Shown here: piece after piece, positions 23,529 to 32,311 of the stretch
How positions within the stretch are numbered: the first letter of the stretch is position 1
How the letters are laid out: the number at the start of each line of letters is the position of its first letter
The notes under the pieces: generated by a model
What the model was told of the DNA's origin: nothing
The model's database searches: none
The model's input: only the letters and a program-made list of their open reading frames with translations
From: JAFDZW01 sp035632315
GTDB lineage: Bacteria; Bacteroidota; Ignavibacteria; Palsa-1295
Reading direction: 5' to 3'
NCBI GenBank assembly: GCA_035632315.1
Contig: DASQGZ010000049.1
Location: 20,927-84,926, forward strand
Length of the DNA stretch: 64,000 nucleotides
Translations under genes and position numbers: made by a program

Positions 23529-24359
23529 ATGAAAAAATTATTACTGCTCGGCGTATTACTCTTTATCGGCTGCGACGGCGCGATCGATTCGCAGTATGCA
23601 CCCGAGATCGTCATTCAGGGATTTATTTATCCCGGCGGAGGCATTGATTCTGTCGTGCTCCATTATACGACGCCATACACCGTTGCGTATAACGATTCCG
23701 CCTCTGCAATTTCCAACGCACTGGTATTCGTGACCGTTGACGGGCAAGAATATCCGTTGCAAAAGTTGCAAACACGTTACGGCGGAAGATACTATCTGCC
23801 AAAATCAACGCTGACCATCGAAGGCGGAAAAACGTATATGCTAACCGTACAGGCAGGCGGAATGACAGCAACGGCTTCGACGACTGTGCCGATGCCGATT
23901 CATCTCACGAATCGCGATTCGGCATTTCCTCCGGGGAATATTCTTCTTCTCGATACGAACAATGCGACGACATTCACATTCGATCTGACTGCCGGACCTA
24001 TTGATAAACCGGGCAGGCTGTATATGCTGCAAGTAACTGCGCTCGATACAACGATCGGAAAAATTCACACTGGCATCCAAGGTCCGCCGGTTGATACATT
24101 GGCATATACGCGCTACGGATTTATTCAGACAGCGCCGAATATGCAAATTTATTCGCGGCTCTTCGGCTGGTTCGGACCAAACCGCCTGACAATGCTTGCG
24201 CTCGATACCAATTGGGTTGATTATAAACGGGCAGTCGGCTACGGCGGCGAAGCGTTCTTGCCGTATCAATCGTCGCTCAATCACATTAACGGCGGCATCG
24301 GCTGCTGGGGCAGCGCGGGGCGCGATACGGTGACGGTGTATGTGAAACTGAAGCGATAG
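23529..24359 (+). CDS. DUF4249-type outer-membrane lipoprotein
   Basis: The 276-residue protein has a lipobox (LLLLGVLLFIGC, Cys 15) and the DUF4249 start APEIVIQGFIYPGGG, with Ig-like strands after it (NALVFVTVDGQEYPLQKL; YMLTVQAGGMTATASTTVP). DUF4249 lipoproteins accompany TonB receptors and presumably form part of the uptake complex at the outer surface. It begins 4 bp after the receptor stop, strongly suggesting an operon. Function of the domain itself is not established. Confidence 0.8.
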   Translation: MKKLLLLGVLLFIGCDGAIDSQYAPEIVIQGFIYPGGGIDSVVLHYTTPYTVAYNDSASAISNALVFVTVDGQEYPLQKLQTRYGGRYYLPKSTLTIEGGKTYMLTVQAGGMTATASTTVPMPIHLTNRDSAFPPGNILLLDTNNATTFTFDLTAGPIDKPGRLYMLQVTALDTTIGKIHTGIQGPPVDTLAYTRYGFIQTAPNMQIYSRLFGWFGPNRLTMLALDTNWVDYKRAVGYGGEAFLPYQSSLNHINGGIGCWGSAGRDTVTVYVKLKR

Positions 24360-24373
24360 TTTGATTTAGGAAT

Positions 24374-24515
24374 TTTGAATGTTGAGTTTTGAATTTTGAA
24401 TTAAAATTCTCTGCGTACCTTCTTAGGCTTTATACATCTGTACAACTGTCCTTTAGAATTTTCCTCCCCTGCATTCCAATTTTACATTTTGCATTTTACA
24501 TTTTTTAGCACCCAA
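24374..24515. repeat. degraded composite repeat with TTTTGAA and ATTTTAC arrays
   Basis: TTTTGAA, TGTTGAG, TTTTGAA and TTTTGAA (24374-24401) precede CTGCGTACCTTCTTAGGCTTT, a variant of the spacer seen at 10898 and 45134. An ATTTTAC/ATTTTGC array follows at 24478-24506, then CACCCAA AACCTAA. This fills the gap between the DUF4249 gene and the next barrel gene. Confidence 0.75.
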
Positions 24516-24550
24516 AACCTAACACGCCTCCGCTCCTGTTACGTGTAGCA

Positions 24551-26644
24551 TTGCGAAGACTCCTTTTCATACTCTTCATCGTACTCGGAGCACCGTCTGC
24601 GTTTGCACAGCTGCGCGACACGCTCATCGGCGAATGGTGGTCGCCCGGTGCGATCGCGTCGCTGCCGACAGTAAACTCCCTGACCGGTTTGCAGCAGCGT
24701 AATGCGATAGAGCTCGATTTCGATCATACTCGCTCGCTCTATAATTGGGGTGAAGGCTCTGTTATAAAAACACCATCGAGTTACAATATTTTACAAACGC
24801 CATCGTTGTACTTTGCCAGCGAAGCGCGTTCGCAATTCCGGGAAGATACACGCACCCGAACGAACGAAGGCACGGCATATCTGCAATCTATTTTTCCGGT
24901 ACAAACAGGCTCACTTGGCATTACGACAACACTCTTCGGGACAACGTATTCCCTGAACCAATCACCGACGGTGCTCGGCACGCTCTTCTCATCGGTACAG
25001 CGCTTGAGCGACGGTTATGCGCTTGCCGGAGTCAATTACATCCCGTCAAGCGATCTCACGATTTCAGCCGCAGCCGGAGGCGCGTATAAATCGTTTCAAT
25101 ACGGGAAATCGGGCGGCAATATCTTTCAGGCGCTTGGCGCCCTGTCGCCCGTGTCGGTCTCCGACGGCTCGTTGATCGATCTGTCTGCAAGCCTCGATGA
25201 ACGCCGATTCCCATCTCTTGGCGAAGCATCGCGCAACGACGGCGCTCGTGTGCACTATGTCAGTGCGCTTGGCGACGGCGGCTCGAACGACGCGGCGGCG
25301 TCATTTGTCGTTCGCCGGCAGGATTTTTATTTTGCTGTCGATTCGCTCGCCCCGTATGCGCGGCAAGAACGAAACGAAACGACATTCGAGCTCAGCGATT
25401 CTCTGCATTACCCGATCGCGCCGAAAATAGTCGACTGGTATCTCGAAGCAGGTATCATTCCGAAATCGATCAATCGCTCGACCAAAGGCGTGAACTTCGC
25501 AAATGTCTCGCAGGGCTTTCTGACTTCTTCAACATTCCTGCTTCCGTCAACGACTTCGACATTCGATCTCGATCTCGGGACTCGCTTTATCTGGAAGCTC
25601 GGCGCTGCTGCCGATGCCCGCTCGCCAATTGTTTCCGGGGGACTTCGCTTTACTGAAAACTCCGAGACCAACGATGTGAACTCGAGTGAACTGTCGTTCG
25701 CATCGAGCGATCTGCTAAAAAAACTTTCCGGCATTTTCCAAGCGACCAGTTTTGACGGGAAGCAATCGGTCTTGAATGCCGACGCATTTATTCCGCTCTA
25801 CGAACACGATGTGCTGCAAGCCTCGTTCTCGTCGCGGCTCTACCGATATGACACTCCGAGCGAAGATAATCATGACGACCGCGACGAATTATATCTCAAC
25901 GGAACGCTTGGATATTCGCATATATTTTCCGATAGACTTTCCGGTTCAGCGGCGGTGCGGCTTTCGAAAAGTCATCTGGTCTATCTCAAAAGCGATCGCA
26001 GCGCGCAAAATTTTGTCAGTAAAACGATCTCTCTGGTTCTTTCGAGCGCGTATAGCGGCGAACACATTCAGAATTCCATTTCATCGGAAGTATTTTCTAA
26101 TTATGCCGTCTATGATTTTATCCTTCCGTCTGCCGGGCCGACCGGTAATCCGGATTATCTCATTCGCGGCATCAATGCGTCGGACAGTTTGCTCATTTCG
26201 ATCGGGCGGTGGCCGTTCCTCGGCAATGCGATCGGTATGTTCGAAAGCGATCTTACGTTCAGGCTCTACGAGCGCGGCGCGTATAATTCCGGATCGTTCA
26301 GCGAGCGCCCGCTGCTGAGAACAAACGAGCTTTCCGGCGACGTGACGATCAACATTCAAGATCGTTCGAGCGGCGCACCGGTGCTTGTGAAACTCGGAGC
26401 GCGGACATTCTACCAGCTTCGTTCTGCTCCAGCAACGGCAGAGACGACGGCGCTATCACTGCAAGAGCGCGTCAATCGTTTCGGGCCGCTTGTCGTGATC
26501 GTGCTTGATGAGCAGCGTGCATCCGGTTTACGTTTTTACGGCAGTGTGTGGTACAGTATTTTAAAGCACGATTCATTTGATCTGAACTCGTTCAGTTCGA
26601 CGACGCTCATCGAAGGCAGGCTCGGCGCGCGATGGACATTTTAA
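24551..26644 (+). CDS. large outer-membrane beta-barrel protein without plug
   Basis: The 697-residue protein starts at TTG (24551), needed to include the signal peptide RRLLFILFIVLGAPSAFAQ. The remainder is a series of amphipathic strands rich in Ser, Asp, aromatic residues and short turns (SLGITTTLFGTTYSLNQSP; GSGSAAVRL-like strands), and it ends EGRLGARWTF, a Phe-terminated barrel. It has neither a CarboxypepD-reg nor a plug domain. Its order after a TonB receptor and DUF4249 lipoprotein suggests a third component of that surface locus, but a 191-bp repeat-rich gap intervenes. Ligand and function are unknown. Confidence 0.65.
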   Translation: MRRLLFILFIVLGAPSAFAQLRDTLIGEWWSPGAIASLPTVNSLTGLQQRNAIELDFDHTRSLYNWGEGSVIKTPSSYNILQTPSLYFASEARSQFREDTRTRTNEGTAYLQSIFPVQTGSLGITTTLFGTTYSLNQSPTVLGTLFSSVQRLSDGYALAGVNYIPSSDLTISAAAGGAYKSFQYGKSGGNIFQALGALSPVSVSDGSLIDLSASLDERRFPSLGEASRNDGARVHYVSALGDGGSNDAAASFVVRRQDFYFAVDSLAPYARQERNETTFELSDSLHYPIAPKIVDWYLEAGIIPKSINRSTKGVNFANVSQGFLTSSTFLLPSTTSTFDLDLGTRFIWKLGAAADARSPIVSGGLRFTENSETNDVNSSELSFASSDLLKKLSGIFQATSFDGKQSVLNADAFIPLYEHDVLQASFSSRLYRYDTPSEDNHDDRDELYLNGTLGYSHIFSDRLSGSAAVRLSKSHLVYLKSDRSAQNFVSKTISLVLSSAYSGEHIQNSISSEVFSNYAVYDFILPSAGPTGNPDYLIRGINASDSLLISIGRWPFLGNAIGMFESDLTFRLYERGAYNSGSFSERPLLRTNELSGDVTINIQDRSSGAPVLVKLGARTFYQLRSAPATAETTALSLQERVNRFGPLVVIVLDEQRASGLRFYGSVWYSILKHDSFDLNSFSSTTLIEGRLGARWTF

Positions 26645-26649
26645 TTTTC

Positions 26650-26680
26650 TTGCAGATGCGAAAAGTTTTTCTTATCTTTG
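26650..26680 (+). promoter_or_regulatory. Bacteroidetes-type promoter for HU
   Basis: TTG (26650-26652) and TATCTTTG (26673-26680) are separated by exactly 20 nt, the same geometry as the promoter at 8241-8271. The start of transcription would be near 26687, leaving a leader of about 215 nt before the HU ATG. That leader contains an ATTCGAAT / ATTCGAA pair around 26810-26870 and no supported gene. Confidence 0.7.
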
Positions 26681-26901
26681 TAGCGCGTACTTCCCTGCGA
26701 CAGCAATCGGACTATTCTGTGATATGCACGTGAATGCCGCATCCACCGCCGCACCGAAGCCCGTATCCGAAGAAGCATTTGCTTCGACGTTGAAATTTTT
26801 GTTGTATATTCGAATACCTTTCTTCGCCACGCCACCGGCTGGATGCGGGTGTAAGGAAGAGATTCGAACATTATTTTTACACTCTCATTCAACCACTTCT
26901 T

Positions 26902-27174
26902 ATGAACAAAGCAGAACTCATTGATGCCGTGGCGAAATCGTCAGGACTCACGAAAGCGGATTCTGACCGTGCGCTCGGCGCTGTTGTCGAAACCATCACT
27001 AAGACTCTCAAAAAGGGCGGTTCGGTCGCTCTGGTCGGATTCGGTACCTTCAAAGTATCGAAGCGCTCTGCCCGTATGGGACGCAATCCTCAGACCGGTG
27101 CTGAGATCAAGATCGCTGCACGCAAAGTGCCACGCTTCGCTGCCGGAAAGTCTCTGAAAGACGCTGTTAATTAA
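26902..27174 (+). CDS. HU-family DNA-binding protein
   Basis: The 90-residue protein is a standard HU/IHF-type nucleoid protein. The N-terminal helices MNKAELIDAVAKSSGLTKADSDRAL are followed by GSVALVGFGTFKV, the flexible arm with RSARMGRNPQTGAEIKIAARKVPRF (Pro in the RNPQTG motif intercalates in DNA), and the C-terminal helix AAGKSLKDAVN. It binds DNA without strong sequence specificity and bends it. It is a single gene with its own promoter, a long leader and a strong terminator, the expected set for an abundant protein. Confidence 0.95.
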   Translation: MNKAELIDAVAKSSGLTKADSDRALGAVVETITKTLKKGGSVALVGFGTFKVSKRSARMGRNPQTGAEIKIAARKVPRFAAGKSLKDAVN

Positions 27175-27208
27175 TTAACAGCAACTGCCTACAGGTATAC
27201 AAGCATAA

Positions 27209-27240
27209 CGCCCGCTTCGCATAAACGAAGCGGGCGTTTT
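27209..27240 (+). terminator. intrinsic terminator of HU
   Basis: CGCCCGCTTCG / CGAAGCGGGCG (11 bp) with loop CATAAA is followed by TTTTGTGTTTT. It begins 34 bp after the HU stop codon. Confidence 0.9.
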
Positions 27241-27287
27241 GTGTTTTAAAAATTATCTTGCCCCGAACGCGCGGACGCGAAGTAAGC

Positions 27288-28043
27288 CTACGCGATCTTC
27301 TTCGTGACGACGGAGAAGACATCTTTTAGCCCGACGGGACCTTCGCACCAGAACGGTTCGCCAAACTCTGCGCCGATAACCATACCGAAATGGCGCGCGC
27401 GAGCTTCGATCCATTCGTAAAAACCTGACTGCGTCAAAAATGTCTCCGGTTTCCCCGAGGCTATCTTCCGTCCGTCTTTGCCTCTGTCGAATTGCGAACT
27501 ATAGGCATGAACGGCATCCATTCGTGCTTCCCAGACATCTGAAACATCAATAACCAGCTTCGGCTCGAAGAGATACGTTTGCATAAAATGCAGAACGAGT
27601 AACGGACGAAACGGTTTTTGCGGCTTGCCGTCACTGCCGGTCGTTTCGATCTTTGCAAGCCCTGCGTAAAATGCTGCACGATGAACGAGTTCTGCTGCCG
27701 CTTCGTGGTCAGGATGACGTTCAGAAAAATGCGGACTAAGTACAATAGACGGCCTGAGTGCGCGAAGATGGTGGATCACTTTCAAGACATTTTCTTGTGT
27801 GATCTCGATGTTGCCGTCGGGCAAGCCAACATTATCGCGAACATCGAGTTTCAGGATCTTCGTCGCCTCCGCCGTTTCTCGAGTACGGGTCTCCGGTGTT
27901 CCACGTGTCGAGAGTTCGCCGTGCGTCAGATCGAGAATGCCGGTTCGCTTACCCGCAAGTTTTGCCGTAAGCAGCGTGCCTGCCGATGAAAGTTCAACAT
28001 CGTCAGGATGAGCAGCAATACCGAGTATGTCAATGGTTGTCAT
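27288..28043 (-). CDS. bshB1: bacillithiol biosynthesis deacetylase BshB1
   Basis: The 251-residue LmbE-family deacetylase has the metal-binding motif AHPDDVE (11-17) and HPDHEAA (near 109-115), the zinc ligands of the PIG-L fold, and TQSGFYEWIEARARHFG near the C-terminus, typical of BshB1. It would remove the acetyl group of GlcNAc-malate to give GlcN-malate in bacillithiol synthesis, a low-molecular-weight thiol used by many Bacteroidota. bshA and bshC are not in the window. It is the last gene of a minus-strand run after the amino-acid permease (27 bp gap). Confidence 0.85.
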   Translation of the reverse strand: MTTIDILGIAAHPDDVELSSAGTLLTAKLAGKRTGILDLTHGELSTRGTPETRTRETAEATKILKLDVRDNVGLPDGNIEITQENVLKVIHHLRALRPSIVLSPHFSERHPDHEAAAELVHRAAFYAGLAKIETTGSDGKPQKPFRPLLVLHFMQTYLFEPKLVIDVSDVWEARMDAVHAYSSQFDRGKDGRKIASGKPETFLTQSGFYEWIEARARHFGMVIGAEFGEPFWCEGPVGLKDVFSVVTKKIA

Positions 28044-28070
28044 TTAATGATGTTTATTAAATGGTAGTCG

Positions 28071-29516
28071 TTAATCGTTCGTGATCGAGTTCTGCTTGAA
28101 TTTCCAAAAATAATAGAATGGCAGCCCCGCAAGCACAAGCAGAACACCTGCAAGGCTGCTGATGATCGGCTGTTCGCCGCTATGATATGCGTTAATATCT
28201 TTGACGAGCGTGATCACGACGTAACTCGATGCAAAGAGCACAAAGATAGCCGGCACGAACGGATATCCCGGCACACGGAATGTGCGCTCGCGCTTCGGTT
28301 CGCGTTTGCGCAATATGAATACGCCTGTTGCCATCATCGCATACAATGCCCAATTCACAAAAATATACATATCGAGTATCAGATCGAACGAACCCGATAA
28401 CAGCAAAAAAAGTGACCAACCACCCTGCAGCCAGAGTGCAACATACGGAGTCCGGTAGCGTGGATGAACTTTTGCGGCATTCACAGCAAAAATTTTGTCG
28501 TGTGCCATTGCATAATACACACGAGCATTCGTCAATACGCCGGAGTTCGTCGTGTCGAATGTCGAAAGCATAATGAGCGCGGCAACGAATGCTCCACCGC
28601 CCGTGCCTAAGATGGCAGTCACCACCGCCGAGGCAACACGCTCATTCGGAACAGCAGCGATCACATCAACCGGCAGAATATAGAGATATGCAAGATTCAG
28701 AAGCAGATATAACCCCGTAAAGATAAGCGTACCGAGAATAATTGCTTTCGGAATAATTTTCTGCGGTTCTTTTACTTCGCCGGCGATGTAAGCGGTATTT
28801 CCCCACCCGTCGTACGCCCAGAACGCTTTTGTAATTGCCGTTGCAATGGCTCCGAGTAGCGTCCACGAACTAAGTGAACTTCCTTTTGCGGTGACGCCGC
28901 TCCAATGCGAGACCGAACCGATATGTGCTCCGCCGATAAATACGATCGCAACGATGCCGAGCAGCGCAACAACTTTTGCTGTTGTCGAAATACTTTGCAG
29001 CGTCGCGCCGATCTTTACTCCGCGGACATTGATATATGTCAGAATAACGACGAGAATACCCGCCACGATCTTTTCAGTGAAATGCGCGAACGGGAAAATA
29101 TCACCAAGCAATGGAAGATGCACGGGCATTTGTGCAAGTCCAGCCGCGATAGGAGGCAGCGTTACGAACTCGCCGAGATAATATGCAAAGATGATCGCTA
29201 TTGCCGCGATCGCACCGGAACCCGCGATCGTAAAATTTGCCCAGCCATAGAGAAAGCCCGCGCCTTCGCCGTATATCTCACGGAAGTATTCGTATAATCC
29301 GCCTGTACGAGGCATCAACGCGACGAGTTCGCATTGTGTCAATGCTCCAAAGAGCGTCAGCATTCCGGCAACGACCCAAACAAGCAGCATCTCACTTGCA
29401 CTGCCGAGCACTGCCGCCATCGACACCGGCACGACAAATATGCCGGACCCGACAACCGAGCCGATCACGATCGCTGTCGTCGGATACAGTGTCAGTGCGC
29501 GTTTGAGCTGGGTCAT
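28071..29516 (-). CDS. APC-family amino-acid permease
   Basis: The 481-residue protein has about 12 membrane segments. The N-terminal motif AIVIGSVVGSGIFVVP (residues 15-30) is the substrate/cation-binding TM1 of the APC fold, and later blocks such as AFWAYDGWGNTAYIAGEVKEPQKIIPKAI match the L-type amino-acid transporter group. Substrate cannot be assigned; LAT-type exchangers and cationic or neutral amino acid uptake are both possible. It follows the Ig-like lipoprotein stop codon after 3 bp. Confidence 0.85.
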   Translation of the reverse strand: MTQLKRALTLYPTTAIVIGSVVGSGIFVVPVSMAAVLGSASEMLLVWVVAGMLTLFGALTQCELVALMPRTGGLYEYFREIYGEGAGFLYGWANFTIAGSGAIAAIAIIFAYYLGEFVTLPPIAAGLAQMPVHLPLLGDIFPFAHFTEKIVAGILVVILTYINVRGVKIGATLQSISTTAKVVALLGIVAIVFIGGAHIGSVSHWSGVTAKGSSLSSWTLLGAIATAITKAFWAYDGWGNTAYIAGEVKEPQKIIPKAIILGTLIFTGLYLLLNLAYLYILPVDVIAAVPNERVASAVVTAILGTGGGAFVAALIMLSTFDTTNSGVLTNARVYYAMAHDKIFAVNAAKVHPRYRTPYVALWLQGGWSLFLLLSGSFDLILDMYIFVNWALYAMMATGVFILRKREPKRERTFRVPGYPFVPAIFVLFASSYVVITLVKDINAYHSGEQPIISSLAGVLLVLAGLPFYYFWKFKQNSITND

Positions 29517-29519
29517 TTT

Positions 29520-31259
29520 TTATTGCAAGGTAATATCTACATGTTCGACCGTCCATTTGGGACGCACGTCGATGTCGTCCGGATAATCGCCGCTCGGCAG
29601 AGCAAATTTCAGCGGTATCGGTGAGCCGCCTTCGTATGTGCCGTCAGCACGGTCGGTCAGCCATGCCTGAACTCTGTAACGATTCTTTGGTACCTCAGCG
29701 AGCGAGTAATCCCGCTTACCGGGCGCAAGCTGCAATATACGCGACCAATCCCCTGCCGTCGATGCAATGCGAACGACAATATGCCCTTTTGCAAGCAAGC
29801 TGTCGGAAATTTGAATTGTACCGGAGACGATCCCATATTCTGTTTTAATGTCAGTAAGAAATCTGCCGATGAGTGTCGTATCTTTTGTCGAGCCGAATTT
29901 AATGCCTCCCGGCGATCTTACCGATGCCGTTTTGAACACGAATTTATACCACGCCCGCGGCAAGAGCGGCTTTGCGACAAATACTCGTACGCGAATGCCA
30001 TCGAGCCATTTAAACAGAAGCGGTACCGGATGAGCCGATGAATCAAAAAGCTCGAGACCCGCTTGGAACGATGCGGTATCTACAGCGTCGCTGAACGAAA
30101 ATTGATTATCAAGTTCCGGCACGATGCCTCGCGCGCTATCGGCATACGGCATGCCACTAAATTTCGGCGGAGGAAATGTATCGCGAATATCCACTGCTTT
30201 TATCCAAAGCCGATCGAGATTCGAATCGAGATGATTGCCGAATGCATCTTTTATCGCAGAGGAGCCGCGAATTTCATACGTCGCGTTCTTTATAATGGGC
30301 GATGCAAGCACGACCATCACCGCGCCCGGTTTGCGTTCGATATTCTCGCGATACGCCGATAGGATCGTAACCTGTTTTGTAGAGATACTATCGTGAAGCG
30401 AAAAATTTTCTGCGCGAACACTTGCCGAATCGATGCCTTTCGAAAATCTGACACGAAGATGATACACATCCTGCATTTCCCAATCCTGTAATTGCGGCTT
30501 AGCCGTATCGGCTTTCGGCATCATCCTGATACGAATTCCGCTCAGCGAATTGCTATCGAGCGAGACATCGCCGCTCGGCATTCCGTAGGAATCGATGCCC
30601 GGATCATATACTTTATTTCGAAATTCATCGACGAGTGCGAAGAGCCGATACCGGTGCCCGGGCTTCATTGCTTTGAAATCGAATGCGCCTTTATCCGACG
30701 GCTGCGTGAGATAATCAGGCCGGACCTTATCAACTTCAAGCGTATCGGGGTTGATGCCGCTGAGATCATATCCAAAAACAGAGATATTTTTCAGATCGGG
30801 CACTGCCGCTCCTGCAACCGGAGGCAAGATCGTGCCGGAGATCACACCGGTGTCGATCACACTGCCGGTCGAAAAGATGAGTTGAAACGGAGCTGTCAGC
30901 GGGCCGCCGCGAATTGTTTTCAGATCCTTCGAAAGCGTAACGATATAGGTCGTATTCTTTCGAAGCGTGTCGGGAAGTTTTACATCGACTTCATCGTAGC
31001 CCGACCAATTATATTTCACGACGCCGTTGATATACGGCGTGATCGAGATCGCACTCATAAATGATTGACGATCGATGTTATGCTTGAACTCAAAATGCAG
31101 CTTTGTATTTCGGGGGATATTAAGAGCGCTTATTGCAGGCACGACAGCTCCGGAGTCTATCAATGGCGGAGTTTTGTCTTCTTTCCCGCCGGGAGGCGGC
31201 TGGATCGCCGCGCAACCTGAGGCAAGCACACACGCGAACGCAAACAAATAATATTTCAT
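29520..31259 (-). CDS. Big_5 (SbsA Ig-like) domain lipoprotein
   Basis: The true start is the ATG at 31259 (MKYYLFAFACVLASGCAAIQPPPGG), giving 579 residues with lipobox ASGC. The mature start CAAIQPPPGGKEDKTPPLIDS is the hallmark of a Bacteroidota lipoprotein family with an N-terminal Big_5 Ig-like domain (residues about 40-135, ending LIFSTG), followed by further Ig-like beta domains. Its ATG overlaps the stop of the epimerase gene as TGATG, indicating coupling. Longer in-frame extension to 31364 overlaps the epimerase gene and lacks a signal peptide, so it is rejected. Function is unknown; probably at the outer membrane. Confidence 0.8.
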   Translation of the reverse strand: MKYYLFAFACVLASGCAAIQPPPGGKEDKTPPLIDSGAVVPAISALNIPRNTKLHFEFKHNIDRQSFMSAISITPYINGVVKYNWSGYDEVDVKLPDTLRKNTTYIVTLSKDLKTIRGGPLTAPFQLIFSTGSVIDTGVISGTILPPVAGAAVPDLKNISVFGYDLSGINPDTLEVDKVRPDYLTQPSDKGAFDFKAMKPGHRYRLFALVDEFRNKVYDPGIDSYGMPSGDVSLDSNSLSGIRIRMMPKADTAKPQLQDWEMQDVYHLRVRFSKGIDSASVRAENFSLHDSISTKQVTILSAYRENIERKPGAVMVVLASPIIKNATYEIRGSSAIKDAFGNHLDSNLDRLWIKAVDIRDTFPPPKFSGMPYADSARGIVPELDNQFSFSDAVDTASFQAGLELFDSSAHPVPLLFKWLDGIRVRVFVAKPLLPRAWYKFVFKTASVRSPGGIKFGSTKDTTLIGRFLTDIKTEYGIVSGTIQISDSLLAKGHIVVRIASTAGDWSRILQLAPGKRDYSLAEVPKNRYRVQAWLTDRADGTYEGGSPIPLKFALPSGDYPDDIDVRPKWTVEHVDITLQ

Positions 31260-32191
31260 CAGCCGAGCACTTGCTTGAAATAATCGGCGGTCAGGCGAAG
31301 GCCTTCTTCGAGCGTTGTCCGAGGCTTCCAACCAAGCTCCCGTGCCACTTTCTTTGGATCGCACACGCTTCTGAACTGCTCGCCGAGACGTGCATCGGCA
31401 TATTTGGCAATCGATTTACCATTGCTGAGATAGTTCGACAGTATGGTGAATATCGTATTAACGTCAGTTTCGATACCGGTGGAAATATTGTAAGTCCCTG
31501 AGCGGTTTATATTCTCCAGCGCTTTCAAATGAGCCGAGACGAGATCGCCGACATAGACATAATCGCGCGTTTGTTTGCCGTCGCCAAAAATAAATGCCTG
31601 ACGCGATTCGATGAGCGCACTGCAAAAGATCGCCACGACGCCAGCTTCGCCGTGAGGGTCTTGGCGCGGACCATAGACATTCGAATATCTGAATATGGTA
31701 TAATTCAATCCGTATATCTTTCGGTAATACTCTAGGTATGTTTCGACCGAACGCTTCGCTGCGCCGTACGGCGATTCGGGTCGCGTCGGATGACTTTCGT
31801 CCGCCGGAAAATGATCCTGCTCGCCATAGATCGCCCCGCCGGTCGAAGCAAAGATAAAATGTTTTACGCCCGAGCGTCGGGATGCTTCGAGCAGATTGAT
31901 CGAGCCGATGATGTTGGTTTGCGCGTCGGCTGCGGGATCGGCAACGCTTTTTCGCACATCAACCTGTGCCGCATGATGATCGACAATGTCGAATTGATAT
32001 TTATCGAACAACTCATTAATAAATTCACGGTTGGCGATGCTTCCCTGCACGAATTCTGCCTTCGGTGAAACATTGCTGCGGTTGCCGCTCGAAAGATCGT
32101 CGAGGACGACAACGGTATGACCGTTGCCGATAAGCGTATCTGATATGTGCGAGCCGATAAAGCCTGCCCCTCCGGTTACAAGAATCTTCAA
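31259..32191 (-). CDS. NAD-dependent sugar epimerase/dehydratase
   Basis: The 310-residue extended SDR has the Rossmann motif GGAGFIGS (7-14) and the catalytic YGAAK segment (Tyr near 142, YGAAKRSVE). Between them come ASTGGAIYG (Thr of the catalytic triad) and the sequence EDHFPADESHPTRPESPYG, typical of UDP-glucose/UDP-GlcNAc 4-epimerases. It most likely converts nucleotide sugars for surface polysaccharides, but 4-epimerase versus dehydratase specificity cannot be fixed by reading. It is divergent from argS over a 120-bp region with a CCTATTG / CAATAGG hairpin. Confidence 0.85.
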   Translation of the reverse strand: MKILVTGGAGFIGSHISDTLIGNGHTVVVLDDLSSGNRSNVSPKAEFVQGSIANREFINELFDKYQFDIVDHHAAQVDVRKSVADPAADAQTNIIGSINLLEASRRSGVKHFIFASTGGAIYGEQDHFPADESHPTRPESPYGAAKRSVETYLEYYRKIYGLNYTIFRYSNVYGPRQDPHGEAGVVAIFCSALIESRQAFIFGDGKQTRDYVYVGDLVSAHLKALENINRSGTYNISTGIETDVNTIFTILSNYLSNGKSIAKYADARLGEQFRSVCDPKKVARELGWKPRTTLEEGLRLTADYFKQVLG

Positions 32192-32311
32192 GTTTATGCG
32201 AATGAAAGGGTTAAGTCCCGTTCCTATTGAAATTCCAATAGGTTAGGAGTATTGTAAGCGAATTCTGCGTTATTTAGTTTTCGAAGAAAAAAGACGACGA
32301 AATACCATTAA

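Noticed and set aside
31260..31364. N-terminal extension of the Ig-like lipoprotein
   Set aside because: It overlaps the epimerase gene and lacks a signal peptide; the lipobox-bearing start at 31259 is coupled by TGATG.
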